Below are positions 47,969 to 55,530 of a stretch of 64,000 nt of DNA, one piece after another (positions within the stretch are counted from its first letter, which is position 1; every line of letters starts with the position of its first letter). The notes under the pieces were generated by a model that was not told the origin of the DNA, made no database searches, and saw only the letters and a list, made by a program, of their open reading frames with translations. The stretch spans positions 62,001-126,000 of the forward strand of contig NZ_WUEY01000006.1 in the NCBI RefSeq assembly GCF_010668395.1. The letters run 5' to 3'. This DNA comes from Martinezella lusitana. GTDB lineage: Bacteria; Pseudomonadota; Alphaproteobacteria; Rhizobiales; Rhizobiaceae. The translations under genes were made by a program, and so were the position numbers.

Positions 47969-49321
47969 ATGACCGCACATATGCAACGCATTCTGCAATC
48001 CGCTTCCGAGATCGCTATCGAAGCTGCTATCAGCCAGAAGATTTCGGCCGAAGTGATCCAATTCCGCCCGCGTCAGCCACAGAAGGAAGTGGGGGTCGAA
48101 ACCGCTCCGACCGCGATCGAGGTATATGCGACGTCATTGATCGCGGAAAATGACAACACGCCCGGCACCGAACAGCCCATCGCGCCGGTTATCGGATCAT
48201 CCGTCGTGATCGAGCGCGCCCTTCTGACGCGCGCCGTTGAAATCGTGAACAACGTCATCGAGCGACGGAACTCTATCCCGATCCTCTCCAACATCGCCTT
48301 GCGTGGCAACGGCAACACCCTGCAGCTGATCGGCACAGATCTGGATATCGAGATCGTTGCATCCGTCCCGGGCGCCGCTGATCGCGAATTCGGCACCACC
48401 CTGCCGGCCCATATCCTTAAGGATTTGCTCAAGCGCGCCACCGCCTCCGATTTCGTTGCCATGACGACCGGAGAGACCCGCGACGCCTTGGATTTCGAGC
48501 GAGTACACTACGATCTGCAGTCCCTCTCGCTCGCAGATTGGCCGCATATGAGCGGCCCCGCCGCCGGTGCATTTGAGTTCCATCTGCCAGGTCGCGCGCT
48601 GTGGGAGGGTCTCGACTCCACCATGGGTGCGATATCTACTGAAGAGACGCGCTACTATCTGAACGGCATCTTCCTGCATACGATCGAACATGCAGATGGG
48701 GCGAAGCTGGTCATGGTTGCCACGGACGGACACCGTCTATATCGCCAGGAATTCGACGCTCCATTCGGATCATGCGGAATGCCGGCGGTGATCGTGCCGC
48801 GCAAGACTGTCCAGTTGCTGCACAAGCTCATGAAGGGGAAATCTTGTCCGGATGACGTTGCGATCGTCGTGGACAGCTCAAAGATTCGCATTTCCTTCGG
48901 CGATATCATCACCACCTCGAAGCTGATCGATGGCACGTTTCCTGACTATCAGCGCGTCATCCCCATCCATAACAACAAGCGCGCCACCCTGCACGCCGAA
49001 ACCGCGATGGAAGCCATTCGGGCCGTGACCCTGATTTCCACCGAGCGCGGTCGTGCCTGCAAATACACCTTTGCGCCGGGCAATTGCCGTTTGACGGTGA
49101 GCAATCCAGACAGTGGAAACGCCAGCGCCGACATTCCATGCGACTACGACGGCGAGCCGATGGAGATCGGGTTCAACGCCAGCTACATGCTGGCCATCAT
49201 CGAGGACGCGGTCGGAAATGGCTCATCAGTGTCGATGCAGCTGTACGATGCGGCCTCTCCCGCCGTGATCACGGGCGACCGCAAGGGTTGGACCGGCGTC
49301 TGCATGCCGATGCGCGTCTAA
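47969..49321 (+). CDS. dnaN: DNA polymerase III beta sliding clamp with N-terminal extension
   Basis: 450 residues. The clamp proper begins near residue 79: LLTRAVEIVNNVIERRNSIP, ILSNIALRGNGNTLQLIGTD, LDIEIVASVPG, later YYLNGIFLHTIE, LVMVATDGHRLYRQEF and SKLIDGTFPDYQRVIP, ending VCMPMRV. Host clamps are about 370-375 residues and start with this first strand, so the first ~78 residues (MTAHMQRILQSASEIAIEAA, Pro/Glu-rich linker) are extra. The phage clamp probably works with the helicase/primase set at 55-58 kb and a host or unseen polymerase. Confidence 0.93.
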   Translation: MTAHMQRILQSASEIAIEAAISQKISAEVIQFRPRQPQKEVGVETAPTAIEVYATSLIAENDNTPGTEQPIAPVIGSSVVIERALLTRAVEIVNNVIERRNSIPILSNIALRGNGNTLQLIGTDLDIEIVASVPGAADREFGTTLPAHILKDLLKRATASDFVAMTTGETRDALDFERVHYDLQSLSLADWPHMSGPAAGAFEFHLPGRALWEGLDSTMGAISTEETRYYLNGIFLHTIEHADGAKLVMVATDGHRLYRQEFDAPFGSCGMPAVIVPRKTVQLLHKLMKGKSCPDDVAIVVDSSKIRISFGDIITTSKLIDGTFPDYQRVIPIHNNKRATLHAETAMEAIRAVTLISTERGRACKYTFAPGNCRLTVSNPDSGNASADIPCDYDGEPMEIGFNASYMLAIIEDAVGNGSSVSMQLYDAASPAVITGDRKGWTGVCMPMRV

Positions 49322-49332
49322 CAGTTAATCTC

Positions 49333-49366
49333 AGGAGCCTGTCGCGTCGGCCGGCTCCTTCTCTCC
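49333..49366 (+). terminator. terminator-like hairpin after dnaN
   Basis: AGGAGCC and GGCTCCT (13-nt loop) followed by TCTCTCCTTCC, 11 nt after the clamp stop. Confidence 0.55.
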
Positions 49367-49393
49367 TTCCACCAGCAAAGCAAGGAAACAAGC

Positions 49394-49780
49394 ATGAAGA
49401 ATTCCGCTCATCCCGTTGATGTCACCGTTGGCGCGAACGTTCGTAGGATTCGTGTCGCAATGGGTCTCAGTCAGGAAAAGCTTGCTGAACAGCTCGGCGT
49501 CACGTTCCAGCAAGTTCAGAAATACGAGAAGGGTACCAATCGCATCAGCGCCAGCCGTCTGGTCTTGATCGCCGGCGCGCTCCGGGTCGATATCAATGAT
49601 CTGTTCGCCGGCGCCAATGTCGAGAACGCCAGCCCAATTGCTCCCCGGCTGTCGCGCGACGCACTCCGCATCGCCGAGGTCTTCGACAAGATCAAAAACA
49701 AAACGTCGAGGCAGTCGGTCATGAATGTCGTGCGCGTCGTCGCAGCCTCCCACGACACGGTGACCGAAGCCGCCGCATGA
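49394..49780 (+). CDS. XRE-family transcriptional regulator
   Basis: 128 residues. HTH: VGANVRRIRVAMGLSQEKLA, EQLGVTFQQVQKYEKGTNRI, SASRLVLIAGALRVDINDLF; short helical C-terminal part (SRDALRIAEVFDKIKNKTSR). The whole sequence closely resembles the widespread alphaproteobacterial XRE regulators. No cassette: its leader has AAGGAAAC instead. A CTGGCCGC/GCGGCCAG hairpin with T6 loop follows (49794-49815). Confidence 0.88.
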   Translation: MKNSAHPVDVTVGANVRRIRVAMGLSQEKLAEQLGVTFQQVQKYEKGTNRISASRLVLIAGALRVDINDLFAGANVENASPIAPRLSRDALRIAEVFDKIKNKTSRQSVMNVVRVVAASHDTVTEAAA

Positions 49781-49892
49781 TCGTCACGATATGCTGGCCG
49801 CTTTTTTGCGGCCAGCTACCAGCGCCCGCTCGAGTCAGTAACGCTCATCGCGAGCATCGCGCCTCCAACAAACCGATAGGAATTAAGTCCAC

Positions 49893-49937
49893 ATGAACCA
49901 TCAGAGCAATCGTGCTCATTTGGGAGATCGCCCATGA
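49893..49937 (+). CDS. 14-residue leader ORF overlapping a hairpin cassette
   Basis: ATG 49893 reads MNHQSNRAHLGDRP and its TGA overlaps the next gene's ATG (ATGA at 49934-49937). The hairpin cassette lies inside this ORF, so a translating ribosome would open it. AGGAA lies 12 nt upstream, a weak site. Confidence 0.4.
   Translation: MNHQSNRAHLGDRP
49904..49917 (+). promoter_or_regulatory. 5' hairpin cassette, copy 15 (variant stem GAGCA/TGCTC)
   Basis: GAGCA-ATCG-TGCTC, then TGGGAGATCGCCC and ATG 49934. Another stem with both arms changed together. Confidence 0.76.
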
Positions 49938-50416
49938 AAATCTATCTGCTCGAAGCCGAGTCGTTTCACGTACCCGGCCATACAAAATCGAGCCACGCCA
50001 CGATCGCATCAATGGACGTGGAAGCTGCCAGGCTCGTTAACATGCTCCGAGACGAAGTTGATCTTCTACAAGACGCATCGCCGGCCGATTGGCAAGCGAA
50101 GTGCCTGGAGGCCCGCCAAGCGCGCGCTGACGAGGCCGGGCTCGCGTTGGACGACCTGAACGAGGGCGACGTCTGGTTCACAGAAATGGACCTCGCCGGC
50201 TTCTCGGAGCGCCCCGCCGGCGATGTCGAGGCATTTGCTTCGGATCTGTTGAAAGACGTAATTGGCGACATCAACACCTTCCGCGACATGGAACCGAAGG
50301 AGGATGAAAGCTGGCAGAGCTGGTACGAGGCCGCATTCGATATGGTCGCCCAGCGGATCCGTGAGACGTTCGAGCGTCACCGCCTCCCTGCCACCGCTAT
50401 TGGAGGTGCGATCTGA
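49934..50416 (+). CDS. hypothetical protein
   Basis: 160 residues: MKIYLLEAESFHVPGHTKSS, DVEAARLVNMLRDEVDLLQD, WQAKCLEARQARADEAGLAL, DDLNEGDVWFTEMDLAGFSE. Alpha/beta and acidic. The next gene starts at its last base (TGATG). Unknown. Confidence 0.6.
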   Translation: MKIYLLEAESFHVPGHTKSSHATIASMDVEAARLVNMLRDEVDLLQDASPADWQAKCLEARQARADEAGLALDDLNEGDVWFTEMDLAGFSERPAGDVEAFASDLLKDVIGDINTFRDMEPKEDESWQSWYEAAFDMVAQRIRETFERHRLPATAIGGAI

Positions 50417-50667
50417 TGGCCCATGGCGACTACGACGGCCCCGACAGGCCAGACAAGGGTAAGGAAGGTGGCAGTTGCAACCGTACGCTCTGCCAATGCG
50501 CGCCGGCGCGCTGGTATAATCACGGCTCCTATGCCTGGTATTGCGACGACTGCCGCGACCAGATCTATGACGCCGTCGGCCGCCTGCATTGGGAGCGCGA
50601 CTTCCCAAATGCCGGTCATCCCATGTTCGAAACCCGGGAAATGATGAACGCGAGGGGTCGGAGATGA
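50416..50667 (+). CDS. small zinc-binding protein
   Basis: 83 residues. CNRTLCQCAPARWYNHGSYA, WYCDDCRDQIYDAVGRLHWE: Cys pairs CxC and CxxC. Ends coupled to the next gene (ATGA at 50664). Small phage family, unknown role. Confidence 0.62.
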   Translation: MAHGDYDGPDRPDKGKEGGSCNRTLCQCAPARWYNHGSYAWYCDDCRDQIYDAVGRLHWERDFPNAGHPMFETREMMNARGRR

Positions 50668-51020
50668 CCAAGCCACCCCTCTGCCGATATTGCGGAAAGG
50701 CACTGAAGAAGAAGGTCGTCAGCGTCTCATTCAACTCGTATCACAGCAGGACGCCTGGAGGCCGCCGGTCCGACCGTCCAGCATCGCGCGAAGAAGCCCA
50801 GAAATTGTTCAACGAGAAAATCGTGTCGATCAAATATCGGCACGACGAACTCGGTCGCTATGTTGCTGAAGTCGGCCTCTGGGATCGAGAAAGCTATGTG
50901 GACAAGTTCTTCTGCAAGAATGCCCATGCTCAGGATTTCGCCTATTCGGCGCTGAGATACAAACCCGAGCTTGGTACCCAAGTCTACTTCGAAGCTCTTG
51001 AAAAGCAGACCGCCGACTGA
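50664..51020 (+). CDS. small zinc-ribbon protein
   Basis: 118 residues from ATG 50664. PPLCRYCGKALKKKVVSVSF at the start (one CxxC), then SREEAQKLFNEKIVSIKYRH and FFCKNAHAQDFAYSAL. Third gene of a coupled set. Unknown. Confidence 0.6.
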   Translation: MTKPPLCRYCGKALKKKVVSVSFNSYHSRTPGGRRSDRPASREEAQKLFNEKIVSIKYRHDELGRYVAEVGLWDRESYVDKFFCKNAHAQDFAYSALRYKPELGTQVYFEALEKQTAD

Positions 51021-51043
51021 ACATCGGCAGCTGCGCTCACATC

Positions 51044-51055
51044 GCCAATTGTGGC
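51044..51055 (+). promoter_or_regulatory. 5' hairpin cassette, copy 16 (loop ATTG), driving a leader ORF
   Basis: GCCA-ATTG-TGGC, then CATGGAGACTGAAGA and ATG 51074, which starts an 11-residue leader rather than the large gene. Confidence 0.75.
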
Positions 51056-51073
51056 ACGCATGGAGACTGAAGA

Positions 51074-51109
51074 ATGCACCACCCCTCATGCATGGTTGTG
51101 GGCGGATGA
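51074..51109 (+). CDS. 11-residue leader peptide coupled to methylase-like gene
   Basis: ATG 51074 with the standard cassette and GGAGACTGA reads MHHPSCMVVGG; its TGA overlaps the next ATG as ATGA (51106-51109). The large gene has no ribosome site of its own, so its translation probably depends on the leader. Confidence 0.55.
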   Translation: MHHPSCMVVGG

Positions 51110-51885
51110 GCAATCCGCACTTGCAAAGTATCATCAAGCTTTTTGAGTCCCTGCGATATCGCCACGACCTCTATGGTGTCTTCTCTGATTGGTGCGAATG
51201 CGCAGCGATTTCGCTTTCCAATGCCATTGATTTGAATACCCGCGAAAAGCGCGAGCAACGATATATGGATATCGTCAAGCGCTATGAACGCCACGAACTC
51301 GAAGTCTTCCCTCAAATCTTGGGCGAAGTCGTCATGGCATTGGAGACCGCTCCTCAGGATATTCTCGGCTCGACATTCCACGCACTCGAGCTCCATAACA
51401 AGGCGCGTGGCCAGTTCTTCACACCGTACGAACTATGCAGGCTTATGGCCCAACTGCAGGTCTCCGGAAAGGAACCTGAAGCGATCATAAAAGAGCGCGG
51501 TTTCCTCACCGCACACGAACCGGCGGTCGGCGCCGGCGCCACCGTCATAGCGTTGGCAGAAGCGCTGATGGATGCTGGCGTAAATTACCAGCAGCACCTT
51601 CATGTCGTCGCGGTCGATGTCGATCCCCGCGCGGTCCACATGTCGTATGTGCAATTCTCCCTGATGCACATCCCGGCCCATGTGATTGTTGGCGACACGT
51701 TGCGGATGACGTTCAGCGAAGATTGGTACACGCCGGCCCACATCATGGGGGGCTGGTCACGCAAATTGCGGTCGGCACAATTGAAGGCGCCGACGGTCGT
51801 GGACGCCCCTCCTCTCGAAACGCCTGATATCGAGGCAGAGCCACCAGCAAAGATTGGTCTGCCGCTCTTTGATTTCGGGCTTTGA
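51106..51885 (+). CDS. HsdM-like N6 DNA methylase, catalytic NPPY motif missing
   Basis: 259 residues. N-terminal helical part (FSDWCECAAISLSNAIDLNT, ERHELEVFPQILGEVVMALE), then type I methylase features: KARGQFFTPYELCRLMAQL (about 98), SAM motif I AHEPAVGAGATVIALAEAL (about 140), VVAVDVDPRAVHMSYVQFSL (about 168). Where NPPF/Y is expected the protein reads WYTPAHIMGGW and ends soon after. It may bind SAM or DNA without methylating, or use an unusual motif. Start set by the ATGA overlap. Confidence 0.78.
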   Translation: MSNPHLQSIIKLFESLRYRHDLYGVFSDWCECAAISLSNAIDLNTREKREQRYMDIVKRYERHELEVFPQILGEVVMALETAPQDILGSTFHALELHNKARGQFFTPYELCRLMAQLQVSGKEPEAIIKERGFLTAHEPAVGAGATVIALAEALMDAGVNYQQHLHVVAVDVDPRAVHMSYVQFSLMHIPAHVIVGDTLRMTFSEDWYTPAHIMGGWSRKLRSAQLKAPTVVDAPPLETPDIEAEPPAKIGLPLFDFGL

Positions 51886-51920
51886 CAAGCGTCCGCCGTT
51901 CAAACAACAGGAGATTTCAG

Positions 51921-52340
51921 ATGAAGGTTTTTGCCTCAATCCGGCGGTGGCTCGCCGACGTGCGCTATCGTCGATTGGTACACCAAGTCGCGCTCCATCA
52001 TCACCGCGCCGGCGCGATCGCTCCGTACGCCATCGCAGCGCATGAACTGTACCTCAGGCGCAAACTGGAGGATTTCCGAGACTTTGCCAGCCAACGCTAT
52101 ATCGAAGAGCGGAGCCTCACACTCAACGAGATCAAACAAGAATGGCTCAACCTCGTCGTCAAACCGATGGCGAAGTCAGAATTCACGCGCGACGATGCAA
52201 AGGCTCTGAAAGCTGCGATCGTCGCGATTGGCCACAATGAGGCCTTCGTCGGTGAAGCCCGTGCTGTTTACCAGGACGATCTTCGACAGGCGATCGACAG
52301 CGCGAAACAAGGATCCGTTTACAAGCCATCATCCGTCTGA
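51921..52340 (+). CDS. hypothetical protein
   Basis: 139 residues from ATG 51921 (CAGGAG upstream). WLADVRYRRLVHQVALHHHR, AHELYLRRKLEDFRDFASQR, SLTLNEIKQEWLNLVVKPMA. Helical and basic. Unknown. Confidence 0.6.
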   Translation: MKVFASIRRWLADVRYRRLVHQVALHHHRAGAIAPYAIAAHELYLRRKLEDFRDFASQRYIEERSLTLNEIKQEWLNLVVKPMAKSEFTRDDAKALKAAIVAIGHNEAFVGEARAVYQDDLRQAIDSAKQGSVYKPSSV

Positions 52341-52354
52341 GATAAAATAGTATC

Positions 52355-52366
52355 GCCAATGGTGGC
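52355..52366 (+). promoter_or_regulatory. 5' hairpin cassette, copy 17 (loop ATGG)
   Basis: GCCA-ATGG-TGGC, then AGGGAGCTTAC and GTG 52382. Last copy in the window. Confidence 0.74.
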
Positions 52367-52381
52367 ACAAAGGGAGCTTAC

Positions 52382-52912
52382 GTGAACCAGAATTCCAAAA
52401 CATCTAAATCAGGCCGTGAGCTCGATATCATCTATGGCGCCGAAGCAATTCCGAATGCGAACGGGGAAGGCTTTCTTGGCCTCTATCGCGCTCCAGGGCT
52501 GGCACCCGGGTATGTGCGAGACCCGGAGACAAATCGGGTGCGCTTTTTTCCGACCGAAGACGCGGCGATAGCAGCTGCGTCGCTTCGCCTCTTCGATATC
52601 CTCAACACCCCACGGCTCCGCACGGTCAACCGATCTGGAAAGACAGAGCGCTACCAAAAGCTCACGCCTACGGAGCTCAAGGTCCTCGTCAATGAGGCCG
52701 GCATCACTTGGACTATGCTGGCATATCTCTACGGCACCAGCGAACGGCGGCTGACGGAGTGGATGAATGGTGTCAACGATAAAGGACAGGAGGAGCGCGC
52801 GCCCCATCCGGTACGGGTTTTGCTCGAGCTATTCAAAGCGGCCTCGCAGAACATCGACATAGCCGAGCGCGTCACTGACAGCGTCACCTCACATTACTCC
52901 GAGAAGCGCTGA
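52382..52912 (+). CDS. putative HTH regulator
   Basis: 176 residues from GTG 52382. The C-terminal half reads KLTPTELKVLVNEAGITWTM, LAYLYGTSERRLTEWMNGVN, then PHPVRVLLELFKA, an XRE-like helix-turn-helix layout. The N-terminal half (GLYRAPGLAPGYVRDPETNR, FFPTEDAAIAAASLRLFDIL) is a separate small domain. Last gene of the rightward block; possible regulator. Confidence 0.62.
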   Translation: MNQNSKTSKSGRELDIIYGAEAIPNANGEGFLGLYRAPGLAPGYVRDPETNRVRFFPTEDAAIAAASLRLFDILNTPRLRTVNRSGKTERYQKLTPTELKVLVNEAGITWTMLAYLYGTSERRLTEWMNGVNDKGQEERAPHPVRVLLELFKAASQNIDIAERVTDSVTSHYSEKR

Positions 52913-53084
52913 GCGATAGATCCAAGTCTTCTGGCTAGAGTGATCCAAGAAAGAATAGAGCCCCCTTCGCAGACGCGTTACTCGATGCATCAAAAATGCG
53001 AATTGCAACATTGCTGTTGCAACTTGTTCATCTTCGAATAAAAAATCATGATCAAGAAAGCGACTACGTCGATAGGACACTGCA

Positions 53085-54482
53085 ATGCCAATAACCTTCC
53101 AAGTAGGTAAATTGTCCGACAAAACAATTATCGAAACAATAGAGGCAATAGAGGCCAGATTCGGCGTAATAAGCAAGAGCTTTCAAAGCGCAGAGATTCA
53201 GTTTGGAAGCAATTTATCTGTATTAAAGGATAAATCTGCACCGACGTACTTGCTCACAAATGCTAATATTCAAGTTAAAGATAAAATGTTTAACATCGCT
53301 TTTCAGCGAGATTACGGCCAGCCAAATTCTGTATACTTCGACCTTATCACTATAACTCCTCGAAATAACCCGGCACCAACCGGCGCCGAATTGGTCGACC
53401 TAGAGGCCGTTATTCGTGAGAAAATCAGGATGCCATCGCTCAATGTTCCGATCAACAATGAGATGTCGGTAAGTGGGCTCCTTGAAAAGGAAATGGCCAC
53501 CGTCGCAAGTATGCACGAAAAACTGATGTTCGACGCCCTCGAACTGCGCAAAACCTATGAACAGCAGGACGTACAACGCAAAGAACAATTCGAACTGGAG
53601 AGGCGGGAGGTCGAGCGCAACCAAAAGGAGAACGAACAGGCGAGTTTGGCAAGAATTGCCGTCGAACGCGAGGCTTTGGAAGAAAAGCTTAAAGAGTTTG
53701 ATTTCTCGGACCATATGAGGGCCCGCAGAAAATTGCGCGATGACATCAGCCAGCAAGTACAGGAATTTCTTAAGAGCCCCCAGGTCCCGGTAGGGTCGTC
53801 AATCAAATTCCAGCTTGTGCTGTTGTTTTCGCTCGCAGCAGCGGTGTTATCGGCCATATTCGCCTATCAAAGCTTCGAGTCATTCATTGCCGAAAACAAT
53901 AAAGACGCTATTCTCGAAGCCCAACTAAACGACGCTCAGCTCAAGTCTGGGACAGCGGGTGCGTTGAACGTTACCGGCGGGATGGGTATTTCGCCATCAC
54001 TGTCACCCCAATTATCGGGATCAAACCTTGCTGAGTCTCAAAGCTCCGCCTCCGCGTCGTCATTGAAAACAGGCGGACCGTATCTGCTTTGGCTCCTCGC
54101 GCTTCGAGCTGCATTGTTATCTGCCGTAACGATAGGCTTTATTATCTACCTGATTAGCACGTTGCGAAAGTCCTACGATGAAGAGGTCCGATCTCATCGT
54201 GAACTGCAGCGCTATGGCATGGATATAAATCGCGCCAGCTGGGTAATAGAAACGGCGATGGAAATGACCACAAAGGAGGGGGCAGCACTCCCAGATAAGT
54301 GGGTGGAAGGCGCGGTTCGGGGCCTTTTTCAGCCATCGACCTCCAACGACGGCGAAGTCACATCTCTGGCAGCACTTGGTAGCCTAATGGGGCTTGCGCC
54401 GAATGTAACGATCTCGCCTTCGGGAACAGTCATTGAATTCCCACCAAAAGCCACAAAAAAAGCGTCCAAGGACGAGGCCTAA
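53085..54482 (+). CDS. membrane protein with coiled coil (possible moron)
   Basis: 465 residues. N-terminal alpha/beta domain (~1-125: LSDKTIIETIEAIEARFGVI, FNIAFQRDYGQ), long coiled coil (~140-235: KTYEQQDVQRKEQFELERRE), membrane helix (~245-268: FQLVLLFSLAAAVLSAIFAY), Ser/Gly/Leu-rich outer loop, second membrane helix (~335-365) and a cytosolic end. Starting 5' sequence is clearly more AT-rich than the neighbours and lacks the hairpin cassette; AGGACACTGCA precedes ATG 53085. Unknown; the architecture fits a membrane sensor/effector such as an exclusion protein (inference). Confidence 0.68.
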   Translation: MPITFQVGKLSDKTIIETIEAIEARFGVISKSFQSAEIQFGSNLSVLKDKSAPTYLLTNANIQVKDKMFNIAFQRDYGQPNSVYFDLITITPRNNPAPTGAELVDLEAVIREKIRMPSLNVPINNEMSVSGLLEKEMATVASMHEKLMFDALELRKTYEQQDVQRKEQFELERREVERNQKENEQASLARIAVEREALEEKLKEFDFSDHMRARRKLRDDISQQVQEFLKSPQVPVGSSIKFQLVLLFSLAAAVLSAIFAYQSFESFIAENNKDAILEAQLNDAQLKSGTAGALNVTGGMGISPSLSPQLSGSNLAESQSSASASSLKTGGPYLLWLLALRAALLSAVTIGFIIYLISTLRKSYDEEVRSHRELQRYGMDINRASWVIETAMEMTTKEGAALPDKWVEGAVRGLFQPSTSNDGEVTSLAALGSLMGLAPNVTISPSGTVIEFPPKATKKASKDEA

Positions 54483-54539
54483 TGCTCGGACACCATCCTG
54501 CCGAAAATCGTAGACACCTCGACCATTGAACAGGCCATT

Positions 54540-55529
54540 TCATTTAACCTCTCGCTGGGCAGTGGCTATCGCCTCTCTCGCTGATAAAGCAGACGCTCTA
54601 ACTGCCTTGGCTTCCGCGCGTTTTGGAATATCATGAGCTTGACGCTCTGCCGGCATCATCCCGAGAAATTGCGACACCTTGTCAAGCGCACATCGGATAT
54701 CTGCCATTACCGCTGTCGGATCGTCGGCACCAGGGATTTGCCAGACGAACATGCCATACATAAGCATCTGCTCGAGCTGGACGAATAACTTCGCCGCCAC
54801 CATCGAACGTATTGCCGCGACATTCTTAATATTTTCGGCGACGACCGCGTGGATTACGACGCCCGCACCGCCGCCCCCACCGGCGCTTTCATAGTCAGGC
54901 GATTTCACCCCTGAGCCGTAAATGGACTCCATCATCGATCGAAGTCGAACGCCGGACTCGTAACGGCGCATGGCATTGTTCGTCCGTACCGCTACCTCGC
55001 CTTCTTTTCTCTCCTTTGGATCGGACAGCATTTTCTCGTTATAGAGATATTCGAGAGGGGCTAGATCAACGCCGCGTGGAGCATGTCCAGCCTCTCGTCG
55101 CGCGCGCTCCTCTTGCGCGTCGCGCTCCTTTCGTTCCGCCTCCTCCCTCCTTCTCTTGATTTCCCTCCGGCCGGCTCTGGTTTTCGGATCGGGCGCCGGC
55201 GCTTCAATCGGCTGTGCCTTTGCTTTTCGCTCGGTCGGAATTACGGCCTTTTTCTGCTGATCCGAGGCCAATGGCTTGGCAATGAAATAGTCCGCCGGCA
55301 GCATTCCGTCATCGATGCGAGCCGCTTTCAAACCATCCAGAAGGGTCTGACGCTCCACCCGCGTCACCGACTGGCGACGTTGAGGCAGCTTATTGATGAT
55401 CCCCCGTACCGCATGTTCTGTCTTGCCATGCCGCTTGGCGAGACTGAGATGAATCTTCCTGATGGTCCAGCCATGCATCCAGGTCACGATGATGCAGAAC
55501 TCAAGGGGGGTCAGTTTACCGGTATCCAT
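54540..55529 (-). CDS. putative DNA-binding replication-block protein
   Basis: 329 residues from ATG 55529, one base after the helicase stop. N-terminal helix-turn-helix-like part (TPLEFCIIVTWMHGWTIRKI, HLSLAKRHGKTEHAVRGIIN), charged coiled coil (REIKRRREEAERKERDAQEE), then LEYLYNEKMLSDPKERKEGE, RRYESGVRLRSMMESIYGSG, a DUF6456-like pattern. Last gene of the replication operon; may regulate it or load the helicase (inference). Confidence 0.65.
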   Translation of the reverse strand: MDTGKLTPLEFCIIVTWMHGWTIRKIHLSLAKRHGKTEHAVRGIINKLPQRRQSVTRVERQTLLDGLKAARIDDGMLPADYFIAKPLASDQQKKAVIPTERKAKAQPIEAPAPDPKTRAGRREIKRRREEAERKERDAQEERARREAGHAPRGVDLAPLEYLYNEKMLSDPKERKEGEVAVRTNNAMRRYESGVRLRSMMESIYGSGVKSPDYESAGGGGGAGVVIHAVVAENIKNVAAIRSMVAAKLFVQLEQMLMYGMFVWQIPGADDPTAVMADIRCALDKVSQFLGMMPAERQAHDIPKRAEAKAVRASALSAREAIATAQREVK

Positions 55530-55530
55530 G

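Noticed and set aside
37140..52381. CRISPR array or tandem repeat interpretation of the recurring GCCAATCGTGGC element
   Set aside because: Copies are only 12-14 bp, irregularly spaced by hundreds of bases, and each sits at a fixed distance before a start codon.
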